A stretch of DNA of 64,000 bases from Pseudoalteromonas sp. 0303 (GTDB taxonomy: Bacteria; Pseudomonadota; Gammaproteobacteria; Enterobacterales; Alteromonadaceae), in NCBI RefSeq assembly GCF_013349995.1, contig NZ_JABVXF010000002.1, positions 62,001-126,000 on the forward strand. Direction: 5' to 3'. Below the pieces are notes generated by a model. It made no database searches. It was given only the letters and a program-made list of their open reading frames with translations, and had not been told where the DNA came from. The position numbers and the translations under genes were made by a program. Position 1 is the stretch's first letter, and every line of letters starts with the position of its first letter. Of this stretch, positions 9,336 to 18,269 are shown piece by piece.

Positions 9336-10445
9336 ATGCAGGTTTATTTAGTCGGTGGCGCAGTCAGAGACGCCCTACTTGGTCGTGACGTTAAAGAGCG
9401 CGATTATGTGGTAGTTGGTGCAACGCCTGAACAACTTATCAACCTAGGCTATCAACAAGTTGGTAAAGATTTTCCGGTATTTTTACACCCACAAAGTAAA
9501 GAAGAATATGCGCTAGCGCGCACTGAGCGAAAACAAGGTCAAGGTTACACTGGCTTCATTTGTGATTTCACGCCAGATGTCACATTAGAGCAAGACTTAA
9601 TTCGTCGAGATCTCACCGTAAATGCCATTGCTCAAGCTCAAGATGGCAGCTTAGTTGACCCTTTTTCTGGCCAACAAGACCTTGAAAATCGTGTATTACG
9701 TCATGTCTCCGATGCCTTTAGTGAAGACCCTCTACGCATATTACGCGTAGCGCGTTTTGCTGCTCGTTATCATTACCTCGGCTTTACTATCGCCCCAGAA
9801 ACCAAGGCGCTTTTAATTGATATGGTCAAAGCCAAAGAGCTAAACACACTAACTGCTGAACGCGTTTGGTTAGAATGCGAAAAATCCCTCAGTGATGGCG
9901 CATTTTGCGAGTTTTTAAATGTGCTTGCCAGCATTGGCGGCCTGCATGTAATCAGCCCTGAGCTTGAAAGTAAATGGTGTGATGAGCTTTACCATACCTT
10001 ACAAGCTCGCTTTGCCTATGCGAATAAACTGCAAGTTAGTGACACTGCGTTATTATTTAGCCAAGTTACCTTAGCGCTTTCAAGCGACGAGATAAAAGCG
10101 ATAGCTAGTAATATACGCTTACCTAATGAAGTGCGCGATTTAGCGCTATTTAGCCAAACACATCAAACAACGTTAAGTGCAGAAAAACCATCTAGCGAGG
10201 CCGTTTTTGCCTGCTTTAACCAACTTGATTTATGGCGTCGTCCTGAACGTTATGAGCAAGTATTAAAGGTGTTAGAGATAAGCCAGCAACAGCCAGTAGC
10301 CCGCTATGACTCTTTAGTAAATGCAGCCACACAAGCACGAGCAGTCAACCCGCAACAGTTTATTGCACAAGGTATTAAAGGCGCAGAAATTAAAACCGCG
10401 CTTGAGCAAGCGCGGTTAGAGATTATTAAAGACTACTTTTCGTAG
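9336..10445 (+). CDS. cca: CCA-adding tRNA nucleotidyltransferase
   Basis: This 369-residue class II nucleotidyltransferase adds or repairs the CCA 3' end of tRNAs. The catalytic head is clear: LVGGAVRDALLG at residues 5-16, ERDYVVVG at 21-28 (Asp23 kept, Glu21 where E. coli has Asp), RRDLTVNAIA, and EDPLRILRVARFAARY. It is shorter than E. coli Cca (412 residues), and the C-terminal HD phosphohydrolase motif is not visible. It is divergent from gspA and overlaps the convergent DUF1566 gene by 13 bases. Confidence 0.95.
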   Translation: MQVYLVGGAVRDALLGRDVKERDYVVVGATPEQLINLGYQQVGKDFPVFLHPQSKEEYALARTERKQGQGYTGFICDFTPDVTLEQDLIRRDLTVNAIAQAQDGSLVDPFSGQQDLENRVLRHVSDAFSEDPLRILRVARFAARYHYLGFTIAPETKALLIDMVKAKELNTLTAERVWLECEKSLSDGAFCEFLNVLASIGGLHVISPELESKWCDELYHTLQARFAYANKLQVSDTALLFSQVTLALSSDEIKAIASNIRLPNEVRDLALFSQTHQTTLSAEKPSSEAVFACFNQLDLWRRPERYEQVLKVLEISQQQPVARYDSLVNAATQARAVNPQQFIAQGIKGAEIKTALEQARLEIIKDYFS

Positions 10446-10954
10446 CGCACCAAACGCAAATAAACATCGGACGTTTTTGCGTGAAGGCTGTTGATGCCTT
10501 TATCAAATTGATACACCCAAGCTAGATCAGTGCGACTGATCCCTGAAGTGCTACTCCAATAGTTTTGCAGCTTAGTCGATAAAAATGCGTTTTCATTGAT
10601 ACTAGGCTGCACGCAACTATGCTCTAAAATACTTGCTAACTCTTTAACATTTGGTACATGCCAATCGCTGTAATCAGCAAAGGTTGCATTTTCAGCCCCG
10701 CGTAAAGCTTCGCCCCAAGTAAGTTGCTGGCTAGTACCCTCACAGGTATCTGTGTCACTATCATAGCTTTGACCAAACGTACAACGTTGCCACATAAGAC
10801 CCGTTTCGCTATCACTTACTGTGCCATCTTCGTTTATTAGAAAACGGCTATCAGGTGTCGTTTCAGTGACTTCGCTATAACATACCTGCGCAGCGGCAAA
10901 ACCCGATTGCAGAGCAATAACGGTAAGTGCTGTAATTAAAGTTAACTTTCGCAT
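10433..10954 (-). CDS. Exported DUF1566 (Lcl C-terminal-like) protein, small
   Basis: A 173-residue protein with a signal peptide of about 22 residues (MRKLTLITALTVIALQSGFAAA). A single DUF1566 domain follows, with DSETGLMWQRC, TWGEALRG, WHVPNVKELASILE, YWSSTS and YLRLVR. The domain is named after the Legionella collagen-like protein C-terminus and is common in secreted proteins of marine gammaproteobacteria, but its function is unknown. Paired cysteines suggest disulfides. The start is one base from the stop of the larger DUF1566 lipoprotein upstream, so the two are probably translated together. Confidence 0.8.
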   Translation of the reverse strand: MRKLTLITALTVIALQSGFAAAQVCYSEVTETTPDSRFLINEDGTVSDSETGLMWQRCTFGQSYDSDTDTCEGTSQQLTWGEALRGAENATFADYSDWHVPNVKELASILEHSCVQPSINENAFLSTKLQNYWSSTSGISRTDLAWVYQFDKGINSLHAKTSDVYLRLVRYEK

Positions 10955-10955
10955 A

Positions 10956-12632
10956 TTACTCTCCCGGCGTTCTAACTAAGCGCACAAAGGCGGTATTACT
11001 TTTTGGATATGCTAAGTCATTAGCACTACTCATATCGATAATATAAGCTTGCGATAAACTCGTACCATCTGCCGCTGTTTGCGAAGTCCAATAAGGCATG
11101 AATGAACTGCTACCGCTGCTTAGCTGAGTATCACTTGGTTGATTAGGGAAGAAATCACTATTAAGTAACGTAGACTCACCTTGCTTGGCATAATCTAATA
11201 ACCCTAATAATTCGGTGTAAGTTGGCACACGCCAATTTGTACCACCGCAAAAATCGCTGCTATTCACATCATTAATGTAAGTTTGCAGGCCACAGTCACT
11301 GGTGCTTGGGCAAGTAGAGCTCGCAGCCCCTTGCACACTGCCTGTTTGCACACCACTTGAGCCATTTAAATACCAGGTATAATGGTTTGTAGCTGCACGA
11401 TCGGCTGTCGACGGTGGTAATGTTGAACTGGTTTCTTTTACTTCCCAAATAAGGCCCGTGACATTATCGCGTACACAACTAAAGCTGATCGCATCATCAG
11501 GGAGTTCGTCGGCATATTCGTTCATTTTAGTAAAATCAAACGCTAAGTCGCCCTGACCTACTTTATCTAGTTGGTTTGCGACACTATCACGACCTACATC
11601 GGCATCTTGGCTTGGGAAATCTTCGCTGTCACAGTTAATTTTTTGTGAGTTGTTATAGCAATCACTCATGCCTGTATCGTTAATTAAACCAAGTGGTTTT
11701 GGGCTAATATCGATAATCACAGTATCTGTGTCGCTTCGCGATTTACTGTCTGTCACGGTAACGTCAAAACTCAGCTCAGAATCGGTATCAACATCAGGGG
11801 CTACAAACGTCGTGACGCATTGGTTCTGATTTGCCAAGGTCACGGTTTCGCCTGTTAATTGCTGCCAAAAACATGATTTTGTTGCCGTCACAATTTCACT
11901 ATTGCTGGCATCAAGGGTTACGGTATCAAACTCGATAACCTGTTGATCTTCGCCTGCATCCGCAATGATTACTTCAACGGTTTTGTTTAAGGTAAACGAC
12001 GCCTCAGTGCTTGCTGAGCCACCTTCATCATCCGTTACAGTTAAACGCCATGTCATCGCTGTATTTGATTCAAGTAGTGGGTGAGTAAAGCTAATGGTTT
12101 GATTGTTGTAGCTGTCAGCCGTTAAATCAGGGCCATCAAGTTGAGTCCACAAGTAACTGTCAACTGAGCCATTTTCATCAATATCAGCAGACTCTTCGCC
12201 ACTTAATGTAATAACATCATTATATTGCGATGGTAACTCTTCAGGAGCTGTTTGCGAGATCACTGCAACAGGCAGTTGGTTATTTGATGTAATAAAAATA
12301 CTAACCTGATCGGAAACAAGTTGCCCATCGGTTTGATAATTCACTTTTAAAACAAGTTCAGAGTCGAGTTTAATATCAGGCGCGGTAATGGTTTGTTCAG
12401 CACCCTCTGCAGGGAACCCTTCTAGTGCGGGGCCACTGACTCGCTCCCAAGTAAAGGTGCCATCAGCTGGTGAGCCTTGGGCAGAGACAGTAAATTCACT
12501 TTTTTCAATAATTTGCTGATCTGAGCCTGCATTAACTGTTGCTGCCACTGGATTCGAATCATTCGAACCACCACCGCCGCCACAGGCTGTTAATGTCGTT
12601 AATGCAACTAGGGTAAGAGGCACTAATCTCAT
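10956..12632 (-). CDS. Lipoprotein with PKD/REJ-like Ig repeats and C-terminal DUF1566
   Basis: A 558-residue surface lipoprotein. The signal sequence ends in the lipobox LTAC, followed by a Gly-rich tether (GGGGGS). Three PKD/REJ-like immunoglobulin-fold repeats follow at about 35-115, 120-220 and 222-315 (recurring AGSDQQI, AGEDQQV, VTDDEGG, VTVTDSKS patterns). A DUF1566 domain fills the C-terminus (VTGLIWEVKE, NWRVPTYTELLGLLDYAK, YWTSQT, FVRLVR). The ATG at 12632 is chosen over 12653 because AAGGTGG lies just upstream of it and the lipoprotein signal then starts correctly. An 18-base palindrome lies 22 bases before the start. Function is unknown; adhesion or surface binding is only a guess. 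Confidence 0.8.
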   Translation of the reverse strand: MRLVPLTLVALTTLTACGGGGGSNDSNPVAATVNAGSDQQIIEKSEFTVSAQGSPADGTFTWERVSGPALEGFPAEGAEQTITAPDIKLDSELVLKVNYQTDGQLVSDQVSIFITSNNQLPVAVISQTAPEELPSQYNDVITLSGEESADIDENGSVDSYLWTQLDGPDLTADSYNNQTISFTHPLLESNTAMTWRLTVTDDEGGSASTEASFTLNKTVEVIIADAGEDQQVIEFDTVTLDASNSEIVTATKSCFWQQLTGETVTLANQNQCVTTFVAPDVDTDSELSFDVTVTDSKSRSDTDTVIIDISPKPLGLINDTGMSDCYNNSQKINCDSEDFPSQDADVGRDSVANQLDKVGQGDLAFDFTKMNEYADELPDDAISFSCVRDNVTGLIWEVKETSSTLPPSTADRAATNHYTWYLNGSSGVQTGSVQGAASSTCPSTSDCGLQTYINDVNSSDFCGGTNWRVPTYTELLGLLDYAKQGESTLLNSDFFPNQPSDTQLSSGSSSFMPYWTSQTAADGTSLSQAYIIDMSSANDLAYPKSNTAFVRLVRTPGE

Positions 12633-12653
12633 GTTTACCACCTTAAAATGCAA

Positions 12654-12671
12654 AGTCGGTCATGACCGACT
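12654..12671. promoter_or_regulatory. 18-bp perfect palindrome upstream of DUF1566 lipoprotein gene
   Basis: AGTCGGTCATGACCGACT is its own reverse complement. It lies 22 bases upstream of the chosen start, close to the ribosome binding site AAGGTGG. It could be an operator for a dimeric regulator or, in RNA, a hairpin in the 5' leader. No T-run follows, so it is not a standard terminator. Confidence 0.5.
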
Positions 12672-12715
12672 GCCAAATAAGCTAATAACAAGCAATTAAA
12701 GTGCCAGAGTCAGGG

Positions 12716-13048
12716 TTATAAATAACTTTCTTGATGAATACGAACGAAGAGCTTAGTGCCTATTTTACTGTAATCAACTTTGTACTCTCTGCCATCTAAG
12801 GCTTGGATAAACAACAAACGCTTTTCTTCTGCAAATACATCTGGGCTTGCTACATACACCATCTCTAAGTAGCGCTCTTTGGCTTCACGACGGTTTTTTG
12901 GCAGGTCTTCTTTAAACGGCTCTAAACCATTTTGAGTAACTTTAATGCGTGGGTGGTTCTCACCATTCACAACCACTAAGTCGAGTTTTTTATCTTTATG
13001 TATAATTGTGTTTCGACCGCTTTTAATAAAAGAACGTTCTTGACTCAT
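12716..13048 (-). CDS. Unrecognised 110-residue cytoplasmic protein
   Basis: I do not recognise this family. The 110-residue product has no signal peptide or membrane segment, is charged throughout, and ends in a beta-rich half (LLFIQALDGREYKVDYSKIG, KLFVRIH). It lies 33 bases downstream of the 235-residue membrane-protein gene on the same strand, so co-transcription is likely. Codon use looks like that of its neighbours. Confidence 0.65.
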   Translation of the reverse strand: MSQERSFIKSGRNTIIHKDKKLDLVVVNGENHPRIKVTQNGLEPFKEDLPKNRREAKERYLEMVYVASPDVFAEEKRLLFIQALDGREYKVDYSKIGTKLFVRIHQESYL

Positions 13049-13081
13049 AGTCTTATCCTGCTACTTACTGCACCTAACTGC

Positions 13082-13789
13082 TTACTTTTTCTGTAAGCGA
13101 GTCTCAATAAACTCATTAGGGTTCAGTTTCCAACGATTTAAATCTGTACTAAATTGCCAAATATCAACATCAAGAACATTGGCTGGCAATAATAAATCGT
13201 ATCCTGTTAACTGCCTTAAATGTTGCGTACGATTAGCAAACATGGCAATCAATCCTTTGTAAACCTGACCACTTGGGGCAGTGTAGTCCGTCTCTTCTAT
13301 TAACCATTCTGATGGGCAATCACCATTTTTGCAATACTTTTGAATGACTTGCATAAATAAATGACGTTGCTCTATTAGTAATCGTCCGGCAATTCTCGGG
13401 GAAATCTGAGTTAAAAATTCATCTATGTTATTGAGTTTAATACCAACTGCGTTTAACTCAAGGTATTCTAAGCCCTGTTCCACTTTTGGTATACCACTAT
13501 GATGAAAATTAGCACGATTTAGCTGCCAATTCCCAACCTTATGATGATAAATAAGTAAATTCTGAGTAAATACTAGGCTAAAGTATGGTTCTTGAGTTTT
13601 TAAAAAGCCAATAAAAATTGCCGCTATGCAGGTTGTGGCTAAAAAAATCTCAACAATGCTAATTTCACCGGGCCTCAATAGGTTAACTAGCATAATAATG
13701 ATTAACCCAATACCACCAACAATTAAAAACTCACTGCCATGGCGGGATGCTTGTGCGCGCACTCTAAGTGCAGGAGGTTTCTTATCCAT
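13082..13789 (-). CDS. Two-helix inner-membrane protein, possibly DUF2982
   Basis: A 235-residue protein with two N-terminal hydrophobic segments at about residues 20-38 and 45-63, followed by a soluble part of about 170 residues that probably faces the cytoplasm. Size, hairpin topology and genus suggest the DUF2982 family of Vibrio, Shewanella and Pseudoalteromonas, but that assignment is from memory and tentative. It is divergent from the RND efflux operon, with about 240 bases between, and is followed by the 110-residue gene. Confidence 0.65.
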   Translation of the reverse strand: MDKKPPALRVRAQASRHGSEFLIVGGIGLIIIMLVNLLRPGEISIVEIFLATTCIAAIFIGFLKTQEPYFSLVFTQNLLIYHHKVGNWQLNRANFHHSGIPKVEQGLEYLELNAVGIKLNNIDEFLTQISPRIAGRLLIEQRHLFMQVIQKYCKNGDCPSEWLIEETDYTAPSGQVYKGLIAMFANRTQHLRQLTGYDLLLPANVLDVDIWQFSTDLNRWKLNPNEFIETRLQKK

Positions 13790-13813
13790 AAACAGAAAAG
13801 TAAAAAATAAACA

Positions 13814-13825
13814 TCACAATTGTGA
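13814..13825. promoter_or_regulatory. 12-bp palindrome in divergent intergenic region
   Basis: TCACAATTGTGA is a perfect palindrome 25 bases upstream of the 235-residue gene, in the region shared with the RND efflux operon. It may be an operator; the half-sites point opposite to those of a CRP site. The rest of 13790-14027 shows no gene. Confidence 0.25.
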
Positions 13826-14027
13826 CCAAAACTATCTTTCGGAGCGTTAAACAATAATTACATTTTGGCTCTTTACCCATACTAAAACCTCTCTTTTAGT
13901 CACAATAAAGGAACAAACTAGCCGAACTTTTAACTTTTACGCCAAATGCACAAATTTATGAGATACCTGACATACGGGGCACGTACTAATTTTGTACACT
14001 ACACTCAACTAATTTTCTGGTAACACG

Positions 14028-15083
14028 ATGATGTATTCTACACAATCTGGTAAAGCACTTTTTCCTTTTATTATTACCCTTTTACTAGGGTTATGTATTT
14101 ATTTGTATTTACCTTCAAGCCAAGGTGAACAAAGCAACTTTGGCGACCGTGCAACTCAAGTGACAGCGCACACTGTTACAGCCGAAGAAAATGCTGTGCT
14201 AATAGAAGCAATTGGTAGTGCTCGTGCTAACCAAGCGATTTATATTCGCAGTGCACAAAACGACTATGTTACCGATATCTTTTTCAATGATGGCGACTTA
14301 GTTAGTAAAGGTCAAAAGCTGGTTCAATTGCAATCTCAAGAAGAAGAGTTAGCAGTTAAAGAGCTAAGTATTAATTTACGTGAAGAACGCCGTCAACTTG
14401 AACGCCTTACTGAGCTATCTCGCTCACAGGCTACGGCTAAATCGTTACTAGAAGAGCAGCTATCTCGCGTTGACGCAACCGAAGCACAACTTGAAAGCGC
14501 TAAAACAAAACTTGCCGAAATGACTATTAAAGCACCGTTTTCTGGCTTACTTGGTAAGCGCGAAATTTCAATTGGTACTTATGTTAGCAATACTACAAAC
14601 ATCACCACCCTTGATGATATCAGCATCATTAAAGTCGACTTTAAAGTACCAGAAAAATACCTAGCGCAATTACAGCTAGGAATGAAAGTAATGACACAAA
14701 ACGATGCTTACCCAGATAAAACCTTTAACGGTAAAGTGACGCATATTAGCTCGCGTATCGATTCAGTCACTCGTAGCGTTGAAGTGACTGCAAGCTTTAT
14801 CAATGAAAAAGGCCTATTACGCCCAGGCATGCTGTTAAATACAGCATTAGAATTAAGCTCAAACCAAGCGCTAATGGTACCAGAAAAAGCCGTCATTCCT
14901 CAGCAAGACAAACATTACGTGTTCCAAATTGAAGATGGCGTTGCTAACAAAGTCGAAGTACATGTGGCTGGTCGTCACAATGGCTGGGTAGCAATTGATA
15001 AAGGCCTTGAAAATGGTCAGCAAGTTGTGACTGAAGGCATCATTAAGATCCGTACTGGCAGCAAAGTAAGTATCAAGGGCTAA
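14028..15083 (+). CDS. RND efflux periplasmic adaptor (membrane fusion protein)
   Basis: A 351-residue HlyD/AcrA-type adaptor that links an inner-membrane RND pump to an outer-membrane channel. It has an N-terminal hydrophobic anchor (ALFPFIITLLLGLCIYLYL). The split lipoyl/barrel-sandwich region surrounds GDLVSKGQKLVQL and MTIKAPFSGLLGKREIS, with a short alpha-hairpin at about residues 105-165. Beta-barrel and membrane-proximal domains follow to the end. The pump gene starts three bases after its stop, so the two form an operon. No outer-membrane factor or local regulator gene is present. The start could be either of two adjacent ATGs. Confidence 0.92.
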   Translation: MMYSTQSGKALFPFIITLLLGLCIYLYLPSSQGEQSNFGDRATQVTAHTVTAEENAVLIEAIGSARANQAIYIRSAQNDYVTDIFFNDGDLVSKGQKLVQLQSQEEELAVKELSINLREERRQLERLTELSRSQATAKSLLEEQLSRVDATEAQLESAKTKLAEMTIKAPFSGLLGKREISIGTYVSNTTNITTLDDISIIKVDFKVPEKYLAQLQLGMKVMTQNDAYPDKTFNGKVTHISSRIDSVTRSVEVTASFINEKGLLRPGMLLNTALELSSNQALMVPEKAVIPQQDKHYVFQIEDGVANKVEVHVAGRHNGWVAIDKGLENGQQVVTEGIIKIRTGSKVSIKG

Positions 15084-15086
15084 ACC

Positions 15087-18000
15087 ATGAAAATTACTGA
15101 TACTAGCGTTAAACGCCCGGTCTTTGCGATCGTAATAAACCTGTTGTTACTCACCTTTGGTTTGGTGGCTTTTTCTATGCTACCACTGCGTGAATACCCA
15201 GATATTGAAACACCGATTGTCAGCGTTAGCACCGATTACACTGGTGCCAGCGCAGAGATCATTGAAACTAAAATCACCCAAGTACTCGAAAACCGCATTT
15301 CGGGTATCGAAGGCATTAAAAGTATTAACTCATCAAGCCGAAATGGCCGCTCAAATATAACCATTGAGTTTAATATCAGCCGCGATATTGATGCTGCATC
15401 AAACGATGTACGTGAACGTGTAGCCCGTGCCCTTGATAGCTTGCCAGAGCAAGTTCGCCCACCAGAGGTCTCTAAATCAAACAGTGATGAAAGCCCAATT
15501 GCCTGGTTCGTACTAAACAGTACCACTATGGATTCATTGCAGTTATCTGATTACGCACAGCGCTTTATTGTTGACCGATTAGCGGTTGTTGATGGTGTCT
15601 CTAATGTACGCGTTGGTGGCGAGCGTAAATACGCAATGAAAATCTGGTTAAACCGTAAAGCGATGGCAGCACGCGGTATTACCAGTAGCGATATTGAAAA
15701 CACCTTACGCACTGAAAACGTTGAATTACCTGCCGGTGAAATCGAATCTATCGACCGTGATTTTACAGTACGTACCGCGCGTAGTTATAAAGATCAGCAA
15801 GACTTTAGGAACCTAGTGATCAAACGTGGCGATGATGGCTATTTAGTACGTTTAGGTGAAGTGGCTGATGTTCACTTAGAAGCCGCTGACGACGAAAGCC
15901 TATTCCGTGGTAATGGCCGTAATATGATAGGTTTGGGTATCGTCAAACAAGCCAAAGCCAATACCCTAACCGTGGTTGATAATGCCCGCGCAGAGCTTGA
16001 AAAAATTAAGCGTAACCTGCCAGAAGGCACCACCATTCAAGACAGCTATGACTCATCAATTTTCATCAAAGAGTCTATTGATGAAGTGTATAGAACCCTT
16101 GGGATTTCAATGGCGCTGGTTGTCTTAGTTATTTACCTATTTTTAGGCAATATCCGCGCGACCCTAGTGCCTGCTGTAACCGTACCAGTGGCGTTAGTGG
16201 GCAGCTTTATGTTCTTGCTGGCTATGGGTTACTCAATCAACTTGTTAACTCTTCTGGCACTCGTGCTTGCTATCGGTTTAGTGGTAGATGATGCGATTGT
16301 AATGCTTGAGAATATTCACCGCCGTATAGAGCTAGGTGAACCACCACTGCTTGCTGCGTTTCGTGGTGCCCGTGAAGTTGGCTTTGCGATTATTGCCACT
16401 ACCCTCGTATTGATTGCGGTATTCGTACCGCTAGTGTTTATGGATGGCCGTATTGGTGCCCTATTCACAGAATTTGCGATGGCAGTAAGTGCCGCGGTGT
16501 TCTTCTCGAGTATTACTGCATTAACCCTTTCTCCGGCGCTTTGTTCTAAAGTATTAAAAGCTTCAGAAAAAGAGAGTAAATTTAGCCAGTGGATGGATAG
16601 AACCTTTAACAAAATCGAAAACGCCTATCGTAACTCTCTGGCTTCAAATATGGGCCGTAAGTGGAGCTTACTACTGACTATGATTTTGGCCGGTGTTGCC
16701 AGCTTTATGCTGTTTCAAAAAGTGCCTTCAGAGCTTACTCCAAAAGAAGACCGCGGTACTTTCTTTATCATGATGAGTGGCCCAGAGGGCGCAAGTTATG
16801 AAAATAACGCTGCAAACATGGCTAAAATTGAAGAACGTTTAATGCCTTACTCTGAGTCTGGTGAATTGAGCCGAGTGCTTGTTCGTGTACCTGGATGGGG
16901 CGGCCAAGGTGGTGTTGCTATCATTGGTATGGCCGACTGGGATAAGCGTAAGCGCTCGACCTGGGAAGTAATGGATGAAATCAGCGGTAAAATGACTGAA
17001 GTGACCGATGTGCGTGCGTTTGCAATTATGCGTCGTGGTATTGGTGGCGGTGGTTCATCTCGCCCGATTGAATTTGTGCTGCAAGGTAACGATTACGACC
17101 AGCTAGCCGATTGGCGAGACCGTATTATCAAACGTGCTGAGAAAAACCCGGGCTTGGTAAGAATTGACCACGATTACAAAGAAACATTCCCGCAGTTTTT
17201 AATCAACATTGATAAAAACAAAGCCGCTGATTTAGGGGTTTCTGTATCGGATGTGGGCCGCACACTCGAAACCATGTTAGGGCAACGCCGCGTAACAACC
17301 TTTATCGATCGTGGTGAAGAATACGATGTGATTTTAAAAGGCACCAAAGAAGACTTTGCTAACCCGACTGATATCTCAAATATCTATTTAAAATCACGAA
17401 GTGGCGAATTAGTACCGCTTGATAGCTTAATTAGCTTAAAAGAAGAAGCCACTGCATCGCGTTTAAACCGTTATAACCGTATGCGCGCAATTACTTTAAG
17501 TGCGAACTTAGCAGATGGTTATACCCTAGAAGAAGCGCTTAACTTTTTAAATCAAGTGGCAGCGGAAGAAAACGACATCGACGGTGCAATCGACTACAAG
17601 GGTGAATCGCAGCTGTTCTATGAAGGTGCATCGGCAATGACCTATGTATTCATACTAGCACTGACTGTGACCTTCTTAGTACTTGCAGCCCAGTTTGAAA
17701 GCTTTATTCACCCATTTGTGATCATGCTTACTGTACCACTTGGTTTAGTGGGTGCGTTATTTGGCTTGTGGTACACCGGGCTTACTCTGAATATTTACAG
17801 CCAAATTGGTATCGTAATGCTGATAGGTTTAAGTGCGAAAAACGGTATCTTGATTGTTGAGTTTGCAAACCAGCTGCGCGATAAAGGCGTTGAGTTTAAC
17901 GAAGCGATTAGCCAAGCTGCGACACAACGTTTACGCCCAATTATTATGACCTCACTAACCACAGTGATGAGCTCGGTACCACTAGTTCTTGCAAGTGGCC

Positions 18001-18185
18001 CAGGTGCAGAAAGTCGCATGGTAATTGGTGTGGTGGTATTTACAGGTGTTATTGTTGCAACCTTACTTACCTTGTTCGTAGTACCTGCAGCATACAGCGC
18101 ACTTGCCCGAAATACCCAGTCGCCTGAGTACTTACAGAGCAAGTTAGAACAACAAGCAAAAGACAAGCCGTTAGAAGAAATTTAA
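15087..18185 (+). CDS. RND-type multidrug efflux permease (HAE1/AcrB family)
   Basis: A 1032-residue inner-membrane pump, full length for the family. It has twelve predicted helices in two repeats, each followed by a large periplasmic loop. The proton relay is intact: IGLVVDDAIVMLENI holds the paired Asp of TM4, and the second half has IGLSAKNGILIVEFANQL with the essential Lys. The N-terminus (ITDTSVKRPVFAIVINLLLL) is typical. Such pumps use proton motive force to export amphiphilic compounds; substrates cannot be told from sequence. It is the second gene of an operon with the adaptor and ends at a strong terminator. Confidence 0.95.
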   Translation: MKITDTSVKRPVFAIVINLLLLTFGLVAFSMLPLREYPDIETPIVSVSTDYTGASAEIIETKITQVLENRISGIEGIKSINSSSRNGRSNITIEFNISRDIDAASNDVRERVARALDSLPEQVRPPEVSKSNSDESPIAWFVLNSTTMDSLQLSDYAQRFIVDRLAVVDGVSNVRVGGERKYAMKIWLNRKAMAARGITSSDIENTLRTENVELPAGEIESIDRDFTVRTARSYKDQQDFRNLVIKRGDDGYLVRLGEVADVHLEAADDESLFRGNGRNMIGLGIVKQAKANTLTVVDNARAELEKIKRNLPEGTTIQDSYDSSIFIKESIDEVYRTLGISMALVVLVIYLFLGNIRATLVPAVTVPVALVGSFMFLLAMGYSINLLTLLALVLAIGLVVDDAIVMLENIHRRIELGEPPLLAAFRGAREVGFAIIATTLVLIAVFVPLVFMDGRIGALFTEFAMAVSAAVFFSSITALTLSPALCSKVLKASEKESKFSQWMDRTFNKIENAYRNSLASNMGRKWSLLLTMILAGVASFMLFQKVPSELTPKEDRGTFFIMMSGPEGASYENNAANMAKIEERLMPYSESGELSRVLVRVPGWGGQGGVAIIGMADWDKRKRSTWEVMDEISGKMTEVTDVRAFAIMRRGIGGGGSSRPIEFVLQGNDYDQLADWRDRIIKRAEKNPGLVRIDHDYKETFPQFLINIDKNKAADLGVSVSDVGRTLETMLGQRRVTTFIDRGEEYDVILKGTKEDFANPTDISNIYLKSRSGELVPLDSLISLKEEATASRLNRYNRMRAITLSANLADGYTLEEALNFLNQVAAEENDIDGAIDYKGESQLFYEGASAMTYVFILALTVTFLVLAAQFESFIHPFVIMLTVPLGLVGALFGLWYTGLTLNIYSQIGIVMLIGLSAKNGILIVEFANQLRDKGVEFNEAISQAATQRLRPIIMTSLTTVMSSVPLVLASGPGAESRMVIGVVVFTGVIVATLLTLFVVPAAYSALARNTQSPEYLQSKLEQQAKDKPLEEI

Positions 18186-18202
18186 ACAAGCTTGAGCTTT
18201 AA

Positions 18203-18234
18203 CAAAACGCCGTCTTTACGGCGTTTTGTTTTTT
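18203..18234 (+). terminator. Terminator of RND efflux operon
   Basis: A hairpin with arms AAAACGCCGT and ACGGCGTTTT around CTTT, followed by GTTTTTT, 18 bases after the pump stop. Confidence 0.9.
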
Positions 18235-18269
18235 CGGCTATAGTCAGCAAAACGGTAAGGAAGTGAAAT

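Noticed and set aside
13790..14027. tRNA or small RNA in the gap before the RND operon
   Set aside because: No cloverleaf, CCA end or strong terminator is visible. Only a 12-bp palindrome stands out.
17795..18166. Long antisense frame within the RND pump
   Set aside because: It is a composition shadow of a conserved membrane domain. The same applies to other long antisense frames in arg, tdh, mpl and hldE.
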